A stretch of DNA of 64,000 nt. It comes from Gnetum montanum. Lineage: Eukaryota > Streptophyta > Gnetopsida > Gnetales > Gnetaceae. Shown in pieces: positions 1 through 10,335 of the stretch (position 1 is its first letter; every line of letters starts with the position of its first letter). The notes below the pieces were generated by a model, which ran no database searches, was not told where the DNA came from, and saw only the letters and a list, made by a program, of their open reading frames with translations. The stretch covers positions 86,924-150,923 of the forward strand of contig MNCI01003588.1 in the NCBI GenBank assembly GCA_015680685.1, given 5' to 3'. A program made the translations under genes and the position numbers.

Positions 1-1189
1 ATTTTAAGCAGCAGAAGTAATTGAATAATTTCTGGTAAAAGCAACGAAACGATTTTTCTTGTCTTCTCTATAAATCGCGTAGAGGTTTCATCATAGTTCC
101 AGGGCAACGATCTTTCTCTTATTTCTGCCCAGAACCTACAAGAATCGACACATGTTTGAAGCAAGATTCAAAATGCAGCATCATCCAAAACCGCAAATTC
201 AAACTGCCTCCGCACAATAAGGCCCTGCAAAATCGTAACCGACGATCACCACGGGGGAAGGCTCTGCAACTGCAATCTGACTCTGCCGTCACATGTTGGA
301 GAAGAAAGGGGTTTTTTTTTTGGATAACGTTGTGCTGAACATACTGTTTTAAACAGAGGGTTTCGGTTACCAGAGATTTTTCGTTTTTCCCCCAAATTGA
401 CTTAGGGCTTCCTGCGTTTTTGTTTAAAAATTTTCCCTTGAATCTTTACCGCCATTGATTGTAGAACCATGGGCTAACGTTTTATGGATTTGCATCTGCC
501 GAAACCGCCTGCAGAAACCTTCAGAATCATTGCAGCCGCACCACCGAAATCATAACAACATATCCTGCGTTAGATGTTTCATGTGCTAGGCTGAATGTCG
601 CGAGGCAGTTTGTACGGGGTTTCTGTGCACCTTGAGATCGCCTCCAACATTTTGTTCTTGTTTTGAAGCAGCAAATCAGCAACGTCAACGGCTGCGGTGG
701 TGTAGAGCGACGGCTACAGTGATGTTTGTTGACTTGGCCGTGATTTTACAGTGGCCATGTATTTTCCAGTAACACCGCAGTCTTCTTTTCCCTTCACTAA
801 TGCTGCATAATTTTTCAAAACATTCGAGGCATTGCTGATTTTTGTTTAATTCCTGTTTTACATGAAATTTCAAATGTTGTCTTAAGGATACGACCGAATT
901 TAACAACTGGGACCTGCAACTTTGTGCCTTCCACATAAATAATATACTCCCTTCCTTACTGATTTTACTATCCTCTGATCTTTGACAAGGGAATAATCCG
1001 GCACTTTCATCTTGTACCCAAAAGGCTTCAACATCAAAATTTTTTTACCAGTGAATCAATCTTAAAAAAAAAACCCATCAACCTTCAACACTAAAGTTGT
1101 AATTTACTTACAACCATAGATTCCTCCAATTTTGAATAAAATATTTTAACTATTCCATGGAATGGCCAAATGTGCCAACAATAACCTCT
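1..1189. other. Unassigned leader region, no gene recognised
   Basis: This stretch is less AT-rich than the DNA after it and does not resemble the retroelement families elsewhere in the window. A TATA-like CTATAAAT lies near 66-73 and only short ORFs follow: about 60 codons at 156-338, a 24-codon ORF at 484-555, and 83 codons on the minus strand at 685-936. None matches a family I recognise. It could be the 5' leader or promoter of a gene whose body is elsewhere, or an old unrecognised repeat. From about 950 it becomes AT-rich and leads into the post-pol spacer that starts near 1,190. Confidence 0.3.
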
Positions 1190-1400
1190 CAGTTTTTCTA
1201 CCTTTCTATTTTTTACATTTTTGATTTTACAAAATTTTTTATTTTTGAATTTTTCTAATTTTATACCATTTTTAGTACCTTTTAATCTTCTTGATTATTT
1301 TTCACTTTCTTATATATTTTACTTTATTTTATTTCTTTTTGTTTGAGTGTGGTATTTTCTCATTTTTGATAATAAATCTACTTTATTATCACAAGACACA

Positions 1401-1478
1401 ATGCTACTATTGCTGTTTACTAATGATGGCTTATGCTTAATGCTGCTATTGCTGTTTACTAATGATGGTATATGCTAT
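1401..1478. repeat. 39-bp tandem duplication
   Basis: Two adjacent copies of a 39-base unit beginning ATGCTRCTATTGCTG (1,401-1,439 and 1,440-1,478) differ at only a few positions. They lie in the spacer of the left Athila-like element and look like a local slippage or unequal-exchange product. Confidence 0.8.
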
Positions 1479-1936
1479 TCTGATGTCTAATGACTTTGAC
1501 ATGGTTTATTTTTCATGGAATAGGTAATGAGTCCATGTCATCCATACATCCGAATGAACTCTATGATTTTCCTTGTTCTAGGAATTTGAAGTCCCTTCAA
1601 TTAAAAGAAACTTTTAATCAATCGGTGACCTGGGTAGTTTTGGAATTAGGAAGGATCCAAAGGTTTGTAAAGGCTGTGACTTCAAGGGGACTCAATACTC
1701 TTTGTACTCTTCTTGTTGCTTAAGTTCTTGAGTGTTTTTCATAGACTTCTTACCATTCTATACCACACAATGATAAGAAGACAAATAACATTATTGCATG
1801 GTGTGGTTCCCATCATCCAAAAAAATGATGGGAATTTAAAGCACACCCCTTGGATAAATAAAAAGGCTACAAGCACTAGTTATGGAACTTGAAAGACATG
1901 CACCTATGCTTGAAGGTTCCCTCTAATTAAGGCATA

Positions 1937-1954
1937 CTCTCTCTCTCTCTCTCT
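1937..1954. repeat. (CT)n microsatellite
   Basis: Uninterrupted CT dinucleotide run, followed by more imperfect pyrimidine-rich sequence to about 1,982. Confidence 0.9.
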
Positions 1955-2639
1955 TTCTCACTTCCTACTCCTCTCTCTCCTCTTTGTGGAATGGTGGTTG
2001 TTTTATGGAAGCACTCTTGTGTCTTGAGTGGGTGGATCAGTCTTAGAGTGGTGATGCGAAGTCACTGAAAGTGGATGGTTTTGGTCTAGTTTGAGGATGG
2101 AATTTCTTAGGTCATTTTAACCACAAATTTTAAAATGGACTTCTTATGACCTCAATTTGGAACTCCATTTCACCTTCTCTATGAACCATCTAGATTGCCA
2201 TAATTCACCTCACTGCTAGGTTCTATGTTATGCTCTATGTCTTAGTCTGATGTGTTGGGATTCTTGAGTGGATTCTTTTGGGTTGGTCCTTAACTTGTCA
2301 TGATCATTAAATCAACTATGGGACCCATGGACCTCTTAGTTGAGGTTATGCAAGGGAAAAAAGGGCATGAGCCTACTATGGGGAGGACCCACTTGCATAG
2401 CTTTTGGCTTGATTAGTTAAGGTTACTTACCTTTGACATCACTACAATCCTATATTTCATATTTTCCATTGTGTAAACCACTTAGTACTCCTTAATCTTT
2501 CATTGTATTAATCCATTAAATCAATTTTTCTCCATTTTTTCAAATTTATGAACTTCAACATCCTCTTCTAATGATTTCATACTATTCTTGGTCTTCTAAG
2601 CTTTCATTTGATCCCAATTTCATTAAAAAATCCTTGTAT

Positions 2640-2765
2640 TTTGAAAGTCTAACCAAAGTCAACGGTGGTTAATAGCTGTGTTGACAAGGCCTCATCAACG
2701 TAGCTGACTACATTGACGAGGCCTCATTGATGCAATGCAAAAATACTATATATACTGCTAGACAC
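2640..2765 (+). promoter_or_regulatory. Internal promoter-like block with repeated TTGACGAGGCC motif and TATA
   Basis: Near-identical TTGACRAGGCCTCATYRA motifs occur at about 2,682 and 2,714, followed by a TATATATA core near 2,748. The same motif type plus TATA occurs in the U3 of the LTR starting at 6,313. Here it lies between the post-pol spacer and the third ORF, not at an LTR edge. The collinear element at 53,480-53,545 has an equivalent block. I infer an internal promoter or a captured U3 that could drive the third ORF. A donor-like GAAG|GTAAGA follows near 2,897. Confidence 0.4.
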
Positions 2766-3224
2766 TTTGGAATTTTTTACAATTTGCTCATAACACATGG
2801 AAAATTTTGTAATTTTTTAGAGCCCAAAACCTTCCAAAGCCCATAACTTTCAAACCATTTGTCCAAATCACTCCATTTTTCAATCTTACACTTACTGAAG
2901 GTAAGATCTTTATTTTTGGGGCCACAAACCTTAAGGTTTCTAATGAAAAATTGATTTTTTGGAAATTTTCCTAACTCCCCTAAAGGGTTAGTACCCTTAA
3001 CAATATATAAACATCAACTTTTGTTGAAGTTAATCCTTCCAACAACCTTCGGGATGAATTATTCATAATAACACATAAAATAAATAATAATTGAATTCAT
3101 TAAATCATCCATAACCACAACTTAGTCAAGTGTACCTATTCTCAAAAGTTAAGGTATCCAAATTATTTTAAGGTTACATAATAATTGCTAATCCATGGTC
3201 TTATTGCCCAAACAAAAGCATCTA

Positions 3225-6031
3225 CAAGAAGGAGAACCCTTGCAACCATAGGAGAAACAAGCCAGAGTTGGAAGGGGCTAGCAAGAACAAGGCCAAGAAA
3301 AACAAGAGGCAACCCATGCAACAGGACCTCTTCATGAGGAACCCAAAGTGGAATTTGTTCAAAAAAATTCTAGAGAAAGAAGTGCCTACCAAACAATCCC
3401 AACAAGGAGAAGTTCTTGGACTCGTGCCAAGGCTTAAGGTCACTCTGACTCAAGCCTTCCTAGACATCATCAAGTCCTGAGAAATCCAAAGATCAGTTCT
3501 TCAAGAGATAAACTTTGAGCCATTTTTGTAAAAATCTCCAAAGGATGTCAAGACACAATTGCAAGCCTCTCCCATGTGGCTAGTTATCACGTCCAATAGG
3601 GAATGGTACATGGGAGAGAGTTATCTCTTTTCGAATAGCTAAAGGCTAGGGTCCATTGTAAGAATCAAGGAAATTCAAGTGTCCTACTCAGCAGAGGCTA
3701 TTGCACAAGCACTAGGGTTGCCAAACAGTGGAACACAGTTGGTAGAAATATTAACAAAAGATGATCCTGAGGCAAAAAGGGAATGGACCCAGTGATGCTA
3801 AGGGGTGGACCGTACGGAGTATGATTCACCCACATTGGTAGAGCAGATTTATTTCAAGATTGTAGCTTGTTGCCTAAATTCAACAATAAGGCCAAGCAAG
3901 GTGATTACTTTTTCTACCTGAGCATGCACCACTCTAAGTGAAAAATTTCCCATTAACCTTTCACAATTGATTTATTTGGAGATTGAGAAGTGCTTCAAGG
4001 AGAACAAACATGGAAGGAAACCTTGCCCTTTCCATGCCTTATCAAGAAACTTTACAAAAGGGTAGGCATTGTTTACTATTCTAATGATACTCTTAGGCAT
4101 GCTTTCTTGGCCTCATGGGGGAAAATCATGAAGGATAAGATACCAATGACCACTCAAGAAGAGGAGCTGCCACTACCACCACTCACTCAAGAGACAACAC
4201 TGGAGGCCCATGTAGTCCTTAAGCATCTACAATAAATTTGAGAATAGCTCTTAAGTGAACAAGAGCAACAAGTAGAAACGAGTGGGGTAGATCCATCTAT
4301 GTATTGGCCAGCAATGAGTCACCTTAATGAGGTGGCTTGAATAGTTAGTCAGATGGAGAAAGGTGGTTTCATTTTTTGTGCCCAAAGAACACAACTACCT
4401 TTGAGGTCAGATCCCAATGCTCAAGAGGTGATAGTGTCACTAGAAACACACCATCTATTCCTACAAATCTTTGGGAATGTTTCCACTTTCTTGGTGCAGT
4501 TAGAGGAAGGAGAAGAGGCAACTGTCTTAGTGATGTAGCACCAAGGATAGGAGATAGTGGTAGAAGTTGTAGCTGACCATGTAGCTGAAGCATTGAATGC
4601 ACTTACAGCATCTATACCAGACATATCTACACTTCAATATGTGCAAACAACTACAAGCATGGTCAGTGGGAAATTGAACATAGCCCAACATGGACAATTG
4701 TTGCAACGACTAGTAAGAACTAGGCAACTAAGTTGGGATATCTTTGATCTTCTAGAAAATATCATTGCAACCCAGTCAGAGCTATTGAATGCAAGGGGTA
4801 GATGCATCATTTTTGAGGGGCAACTGGAAATGAATCAAGGGAAGAATCAATGCTTAGCCATGGAGGTTGCTAAACTTTATGCCCAACTTGCAAAATAAGC
4901 AATCCTTAGCCCAACAATGATAAGAGATGAAGCTATCAAACAACTTCAAGAAAGATTTCAAAAGGCTAAGAAGGAAGCAGTAATGGTCATCTTCAAATGG
5001 TCCATGGTAGAAGCCAAAACACACTCAATCAAAAAGGACTTGAATTAGATGCGCTAAGAGAATGAAGCATTGATCATGCAAAATCATTGTTTGCAAAATG
5101 TTGATGGTTAGAGAGATCAAATGCAAGAGTTCATTCATCAATAGTAGGAATAGCTTGCTAGGGTAAATACTGAACTAAGGAAATTAGCTATGGACAATTG
5201 AAATCTATCAATGGAGGAGGTACACACCTTGTGACAAAAGTCTGCCATTGAGATCACCACTTGGAAGAATGAAGCTCTCAAATTTGAGAGAGTGAAAAAT
5301 CACTATAAGGACTATGTTGGTTTGCAAAAGGAGATTAATGAAAAAAAATCCAGATGGCAAAGATGAAAGTGAATGAAGCCCTCCAACCACTTCAGTAAAG
5401 AAGAGAGATGTGATAGCCCATCCTTAATGGGATTGATGCCCACAATAAAGTGGAGATTTGCTTGAAGGAGTTGCAGATAAAGAAAATGACAAAGTATATG
5501 GAGTTGGCCAATATCCGTTACACAAACTTGGCAATGTTGACAGTCAAATGACTGCAGTCAGAATTGAAGAAACAAGTGGCTAGCTCGTATCTACTATATG
5601 AGGCTAAGTTCAAACACCACAAGGACACCAAGCAAAAGCTTGAGACTACTAATGCTGAACTCAAAGTTCTTAAAGGATGATTCACAGATCAACGATCCAT
5701 CACTGAGAACCTAGCTAGATGGATGAGTGACTACCAGGAGCTAAAGAACACAATGAGAACATTTGACATTGAATGCAAATAGTTCATTGCCTAGTTCATA
5801 AATGCCAAGGAGTTATTTCTAGCGATCCCGTGTCCTTGGGATGTGCCCATTCCAACCCACATTAGGGAAGTTGCATGGACAATGCATGATCCTAAGACTA
5901 AGGAGGAAAAAATAAGAGCATTTTTGGATGCTTTCTACCTCTTACCTAAAGTTTTAGTAGCAACAGGACAATCACAGCTACCTCCACCACCACCAGTGTG
6001 TGAAGCTAGTGAGGGTCCTTTAGAGCCTTAG
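3225..6031 (+). pseudogene. Degenerate third ORF (3' ORF) of an Athila-like element
   Basis: Several plus-strand frames broken by stops read as one decayed protein: basic N-terminal part (3,268-3,480), a middle part with the motif PFPCLIKKLYK (4,026-4,060), a 113-residue open stretch (4,557-4,898), a charged region with coiled-coil-like composition (about 4,910-5,780) and a Pro-rich end (to 6,031). The motif region matches 54,838-54,905 (PFPCLIRNLCK, then a shared ND). It lies downstream of the post-pol spacer and upstream of a PPT and 3' LTR, the position of the env-like ORF in Athila elements. I see no signal peptide or convincing membrane segment, so env-like describes position only. Function unknown. 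Confidence 0.5.
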
Positions 6032-6300
6032 GAACCCCCATTGCCTAGGACTGTTTGATCTTCTCCAACAAGCTTCACACCATCAAGGAATGTGTCATCC
6101 AATTTTTGAAGAGTTGTGTCATGGTGTTCAATTTTGTATCCTGAACACCATCATTTTTGTAATGTGTTGATCCGTACACCCAGGCACTCCATTTTTTGTC
6201 AAAGTCAATTAGTTTTTTTTTTTTTTTTTTGAAGAAAAGTTAGTCAATAATCCCATACCTTCTCAAATTTGTAAAAAGCTTGAGCACAAGTTTTCATTCA

Positions 6301-6312
6301 ATTGTGGGGGTA
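6301..6312 (+). other. Polypurine tract upstream of 3' LTR
   Basis: A G-rich stretch, GTGGGGGTA, ends immediately before TGATGAG at 6,313. The same TTTTCATTCAA...GGGGGTA context precedes the minus-strand 3' LTR at 41,819-41,845, which supports its identity as the plus-strand primer. Confidence 0.75.
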
Positions 6313-6753
6313 TGATGAGTCATCATTGGTTGGCTCTGTTAACGAGGCCTTGTAGATGCATCTTGCCCTATGTTGACGAGGCCCCATTGACACAGTGTTT
6401 GTCTATCATCTATAAATACATGCCTACCAACCACATTTATGGCACTGTAGATTTCAATAGTAGCGAAGCTCTTGCATTTTTTCTATTTAAAAGTTAGAAT
6501 TTTTTCCCCTAAGTGCTCATAGCAAGAGTTATTGTGTACAAATCTTTATTCAAGCATTATTGTACTTGAGCATGATAGTGTGTGTAGCAATAAAGATGAG
6601 CTTTTTGATAAACCTTGCAGCACTTTGGATAGATTAGATATTTTATTTATTCATTTACTGTTTCCAATTATTTATTAAATGTTTTCAATTAATTATCAAT
6701 TATTTTTCAATTACTATGTTAGATAAGCAATTAAGCTAGTTTTAGAGTACACA

Positions 6754-7761
6754 TGATGAGACGCGATACACATAGGCTGCAATATCGTGTCTACCATGAT
6801 ATCGCGTCCACCGCGATATTGCATCCCCCGCGATATCGTGTCTTCCCTACGATATCGCATGATATCGCAGTCTGCCTCCATATCTATAAATAAGACGTGG
6901 CTCTCCCTTGTTCGAAATCCCAATTTTAGAGTAGCGAAGCTCTGGCAGTTTGATCCCTCCACAGTTATATTTTTTTCCCATGTCTGCCCGCAGTGTGGTG
7001 AATGTAATTGTACGGTGTCTTTATTCGAGTGTGCCATACTTGGACACACACATGATTGGCAATAAAGATCGAGATTACTTCATCATTGCAATATTCACTT
7101 TATTATTTATTTATTTGTTTATTTATTTAATGTTATTTATTGCTTTCATAGCGCGGTGTGAGTACGACTTGATTACGAGCATCTACGGATGTGTATGGCT
7201 AGTCAAGGAATCGGTTACTCATCACGATTAGTCTCTTACCCTTAAACTCCTAGAACGTGGAATGAGTACGACTTGATTACGAGCATTTAAGTGTGACTAC
7301 TTGGTAGCCTAGTGGTGTAGCTAGGATCTACGGTTGGTAACCCAGTGGCGTATTTAGGATCTACGCTTGGTAATCCCAGTGGCGTACCTAGGATCTATGC
7401 TTGGTAGTCCTAGTGGTAGTCATGCACGAAGTCCAAGATGTGTACGTTTGATCAAGGAATCGGTTGCTCATCGTACTTAGGCTAGATTAGATTTTCTTAC
7501 CCTTTTCCTCTTAGCTTAGATTAATTAATATTATTTCCCACTACCTTCAGGAGTAGCATTAGGTTAGAACACATCATACACCTCATCTAGACTAAGCCAT
7601 ATGTGACATATGAAATACTAGTCTAGGTGGGAAGATAGTGAACTGTGATCTAAGGCTAACTATCTAGGTGTCACAACTAGTCCATCTGCGAAGTTCGACC
7701 AGATCGCACGTGCGATGCTCGTTTCGTATGGTTGAGTGTAGGGGTACCTCACCACTCATCA
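6754..7761 (+). mobile_element. Solo LTR (1,008 bp) with ACACA target duplication
   Basis: Begins TGATGAG and ends CTCATCA. It is flanked directly by ACACA at 6,749-6,753 and 7,762-7,766, the 5-bp duplication expected for LTR element integration. Its U3 holds an array of GATATCG-type motifs (6,760-6,875), then CTATAAATAAG (TATA) near 6,886. A CAATAAAGATCGAG polyadenylation-type signal lies near 7,060. There is no internal region, so LTR-LTR recombination has removed it. The surrounding sequence is continuous with the other half of the outer LTR. Confidence 0.85.
7300..7420 (+). repeat. 33-bp tandem repeat inside the solo LTR
   Basis: About 3.6 copies of a 33-34 bp unit beginning YTTGGTARYCC and ending AGGATCTACG, with starts at 7,300, 7,333, 7,366 and 7,400. 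Shorter versions of the same TTGGTAAYCC...AGTRRCG motif occur in the other LTRs of this family (about 7,799; 15,919; 37,746). Confidence 0.8.
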
Positions 7762-8201
7762 ACACATAAGTACAACCTCTTTGAGCGTAACACCTATTCG
7801 CTTGGTAATCCTAGTAGCGTTATTGTTTGGTACGCCTAGTAGCATAGCACTTGGTCACCCAGCAGTAGATACGTGGGTTCATGACAAGTATGGAAAGTGG
7901 GAATGAATACTTATGTTAGGATTAGTTAAATGTGTGTACATTAGTTAATTTAGATTAGTTAATCAAATTACGTTTTTCCATATTTGAGCACCGATTTATA
8001 AAACATCAAAATGATAAAAATTGAATGCCTCAGTTACACTTAACCATACCAAAAAATGTCACAAGTGTAATTGGGAAGGCTAAATTCACTTCCTAAAGGT
8101 CTAGTGCATTGGAAACAACGAAGTCCACAGAATTCAACTGGATTGCACGTGAACGCTTTATGATTCGTATGGTTGGGTGTAGGGGTACCTCGTCACTCAT
8201 C

Positions 8202-9974
8202 AATGTATGTGATTGTTGTTGATTGTCATTATACCATAAAAGATCTATTATATTATGTGACAATTTCCTACAATAAGAAAAATTTGTTCAATATTCACAT
8301 TCAAAAAAAAATCATAGCTACAATCCATTGCTTACTAATCTAAGGCCATAAAATTTCATGAATTAAATACCATAGAGAGTTTCCTATTTCAAATAATATT
8401 ATACCAAAAAGAACATTATACTAGGAAAGATCCTCTTATTATTATTACAACTCTTCATTTGAATCTTTGAACTTCTGGTAGAAGCTAAAAATGAAATTTA
8501 AAAATATAAGAAAAATTCTTAGAAGAAGATAGAAAAGTGTAGTGATTTTTTGAATGTATAATCAAATTAAAAAATCATGTAAGCTAACAAATCTTAAATA
8601 TTTTGAAAGTAATTGGTTAAGCATAAACTTGAATGCTACTAGATTTCAATTGAATACATAAATATAAGATGAGGTTTATTCTATTTATATAAGTTAGACA
8701 GTGCATTGTGAAATAAGACAAAGATATGCCCCCTTTGGAAGTTTACCAAAGGACTTGAAGATAATAGTTCCAAAATCTTTTAAAACTAAAATTCTCAATA
8801 ATGACAATGGTGTATATCTATGATAAGAAACATTACATGATTTACCTAAGTAGGAAAATAAATCTAAATTTTATTGGAAGATATTATACTTAAGCATCAT
8901 GTTTAAGGATGATGAGGTGGAATATTTAAATTTATGCATTTTTAGAAACATGGATCTTGCTATTATTAGTCCTAATAGGGAAGGTGTAGAACAATCTCTT
9001 CAAGATCAGCTACAACAACCATCTATTGCAACAAATAATGCAATTCATGGAGGTCATAACAATGGGCATGGACATGGCTGAGATAGAAGATAACCTTGAA
9101 TCGTAGAAACTAGAAATCTAGAATTGATGAGTGCAGAGGAGAAGATACGATTTTTGAAACGAGAAGCAAAACAATGCAAGCAAGAATGACAATAGATTTT
9201 ATGAATTTCAGGAGTACATTATTTATGCATTTTTTAGTATTTCAAAACAAATATTTAATGTAGGCAAATCTTATCATGTTATTTACGTACTTACATTGCA
9301 AATATTTTTTAGGTTGCGTCAACTTCGAATCCCCTCTCATCACCTAGAAATTCATCTAATGGAATGATTGACATTATTGACAATAATAATGTAAATAATC
9401 AACAAGAAATGTAGGTTATTATTGCCTACCCATACTCAAGTTAGTACATGTTTTAATTCAATTTTTAATTCACTTTTCCTAATATGTTTTACTCTTGCAG
9501 GACATTGGAAATGCACCTACACCTAGTATTCAAGCAACACTTGTGCTAGAAATCATACACATAGAAGAACAATTGCCACAAGATCAACAATAGGCATAGT
9601 ATAGAAAGAGTGAGTGTTGAGCAAGGCAACATCAACACAAATATAATTCATTTCATCAAATGCACGAAGCTATAGATGTTGCCAATGTACGAACACTAGA
9701 AATGCCTTCTTTAGAACCTATTCAGTCTTCATGAAGAATATGATTTTGAACTCCTCAATCATTATCTCTTATCAATAGGTCACTTTCAAAGAATAGAATT
9801 GGAATATTTATAATTATAAAGGACATTATTTAAATATTAGATATGATCCATTATTTAAAAATTCATTATGTTATTTAAACATTTATAACAATGTTCTTTA
9901 TAATGATAATTGATAACTATAAGACTTCAAAAAATAATTAAATTCTACTCATAGCCCGTGAAACCACTCCACTA
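8202..9974. other. AT-rich region without a recognisable gene
   Basis: The sequence flanks the 3' LTR and is strongly AT-rich. The only notable ORF is 60 codons at 8,899-9,081, ending in a His-Gly-rich tail that I do not recognise. Stops are frequent in all frames. It may be an old unrecognised repeat. No RNA gene or clear terminal repeat was seen. Confidence 0.4.
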
Positions 9975-9975
9975 N

Positions 9976-10040
9976 GACACGATATCGTAGCCCGCTGTAA
10001 TGTCTATAAATAAGAGGTGGCTTTCCCTATTTTAGGCACT
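9976..10040 (+). mobile_element. 65-bp LTR U3 fragment bounded by single Ns
   Basis: Between the single Ns at 9,975 and 10,041 lies a fragment nearly identical to 15,547-15,611, the U3/TATA region of the LTR at 15,525 (shared TGTAATGTCTATAAATAAG). Flanking DNA on either side is not LTR-like. A fragment this short with N on both edges is best explained as an assembly insert rather than a real mobile element. Confidence 0.7.
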
Positions 10041-10063
10041 NTCCAAGCATGACTACTAAATGA

Positions 10064-10334
10064 GATAACAAGATAACTAAAAATAGAATCACTCATCCCT
10101 CTTCTATTTTTTTACCACTTACCCAACTTAGTTTTACCCTCTCAATCAAGTTTGTTCTATCTTTGTTTGTTCATGGTATTTTTTAACATTATTTATGTGA
10201 GAGATTTATTTCTCAAAAATTCCATGAACAAACAAAGATAGAACAAACTTAATTAAGAGGGTAAAACTAAATTGGGTGAGTGGTAGAGAAATAGAGGAGG
10301 GATGAGTAATTCTGTTTTTAGTTATCTTATTACT
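10064..10334. mobile_element. Hairpin MITE, copy 1
   Basis: The two halves are reverse complements over about 110 bp each: a left arm running from AGATAACAAGATAAC to TTGTTCATGG and a right arm from CCATGAACAAAC to GTTATCTTATTAC, around a loop of about 45 bp. There is no coding capacity. Size, structure and a second dispersed copy (12,297-12,566) fit a miniature inverted-repeat element. The superfamily is not assigned because target duplications are unclear. Confidence 0.75.
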
Positions 10335-10335
10335 A

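Larger units (their letters stand above)
1190..2470 (+). mobile_element. Post-pol 3' spacer of an Athila-like Ty3/Gypsy element
   Basis: The block starts with a T-rich tract (1,190-1,380) and continues as non-coding sequence. It is visibly homologous, in reverse complement, to 42,480-43,800 inside the complete element, and collinear with 51,910-53,170. Shared anchors include a GGGGAGGACCCACTTGCATA string near 2,380 and an AATGGTGGTTGTT stretch near 1,990. In the complete copy this block lies between integrase and the 3' LTR, so this is the 3' part of a plus-strand element whose pol lies outside the window or is lost. It contains a (CT)n run at 1,937-1,954. Confidence 0.6.
6313..8201 (+). mobile_element. 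3' LTR (about 880 bp) split by a younger solo LTR
   Basis: The LTR begins TGATGAG (6,313) right after a PPT and ends CTCATCA (8,201), giving a 7-bp terminal inverted repeat. Removing the nested insert at 6,754-7,761 and one copy of its 5-bp duplication leaves about 876 bp, close to the 874-bp and 858-bp LTRs at 40,945 and 50,177. A TATA-like CTATAAATA lies near 6,409 and a CAATAAAGATGAG polyadenylation-type signal near 6,590. The terminal segment carries the family signature GGTTGGGTGTAGGGGTACC. With body sequence only to its left, it is the 3' LTR of the plus-strand element containing the third ORF. Confidence 0.8.

Noticed and set aside
685-936. 83-codon minus-strand ORF near the left edge
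   Set aside because: It uses no recognisable domain, sits in a region of unknown nature, and is of a length expected by chance.
3222-3443. 73-codon minus-strand ORF with hydrophobic runs
   Set aside because: It is antisense to the third ORF and explained as a shadow of its Lys-rich N-terminal part.
6714-7065. Overlapping 90-110 codon ORFs on both strands
   Set aside because: They lie wholly in the U3-R part of the solo LTR and come from the GATATCG repeats.
7300-7420. CRISPR-like evenly spaced repeats
   Set aside because: This is a direct 33-bp tandem without unique spacers, in a plant LTR.
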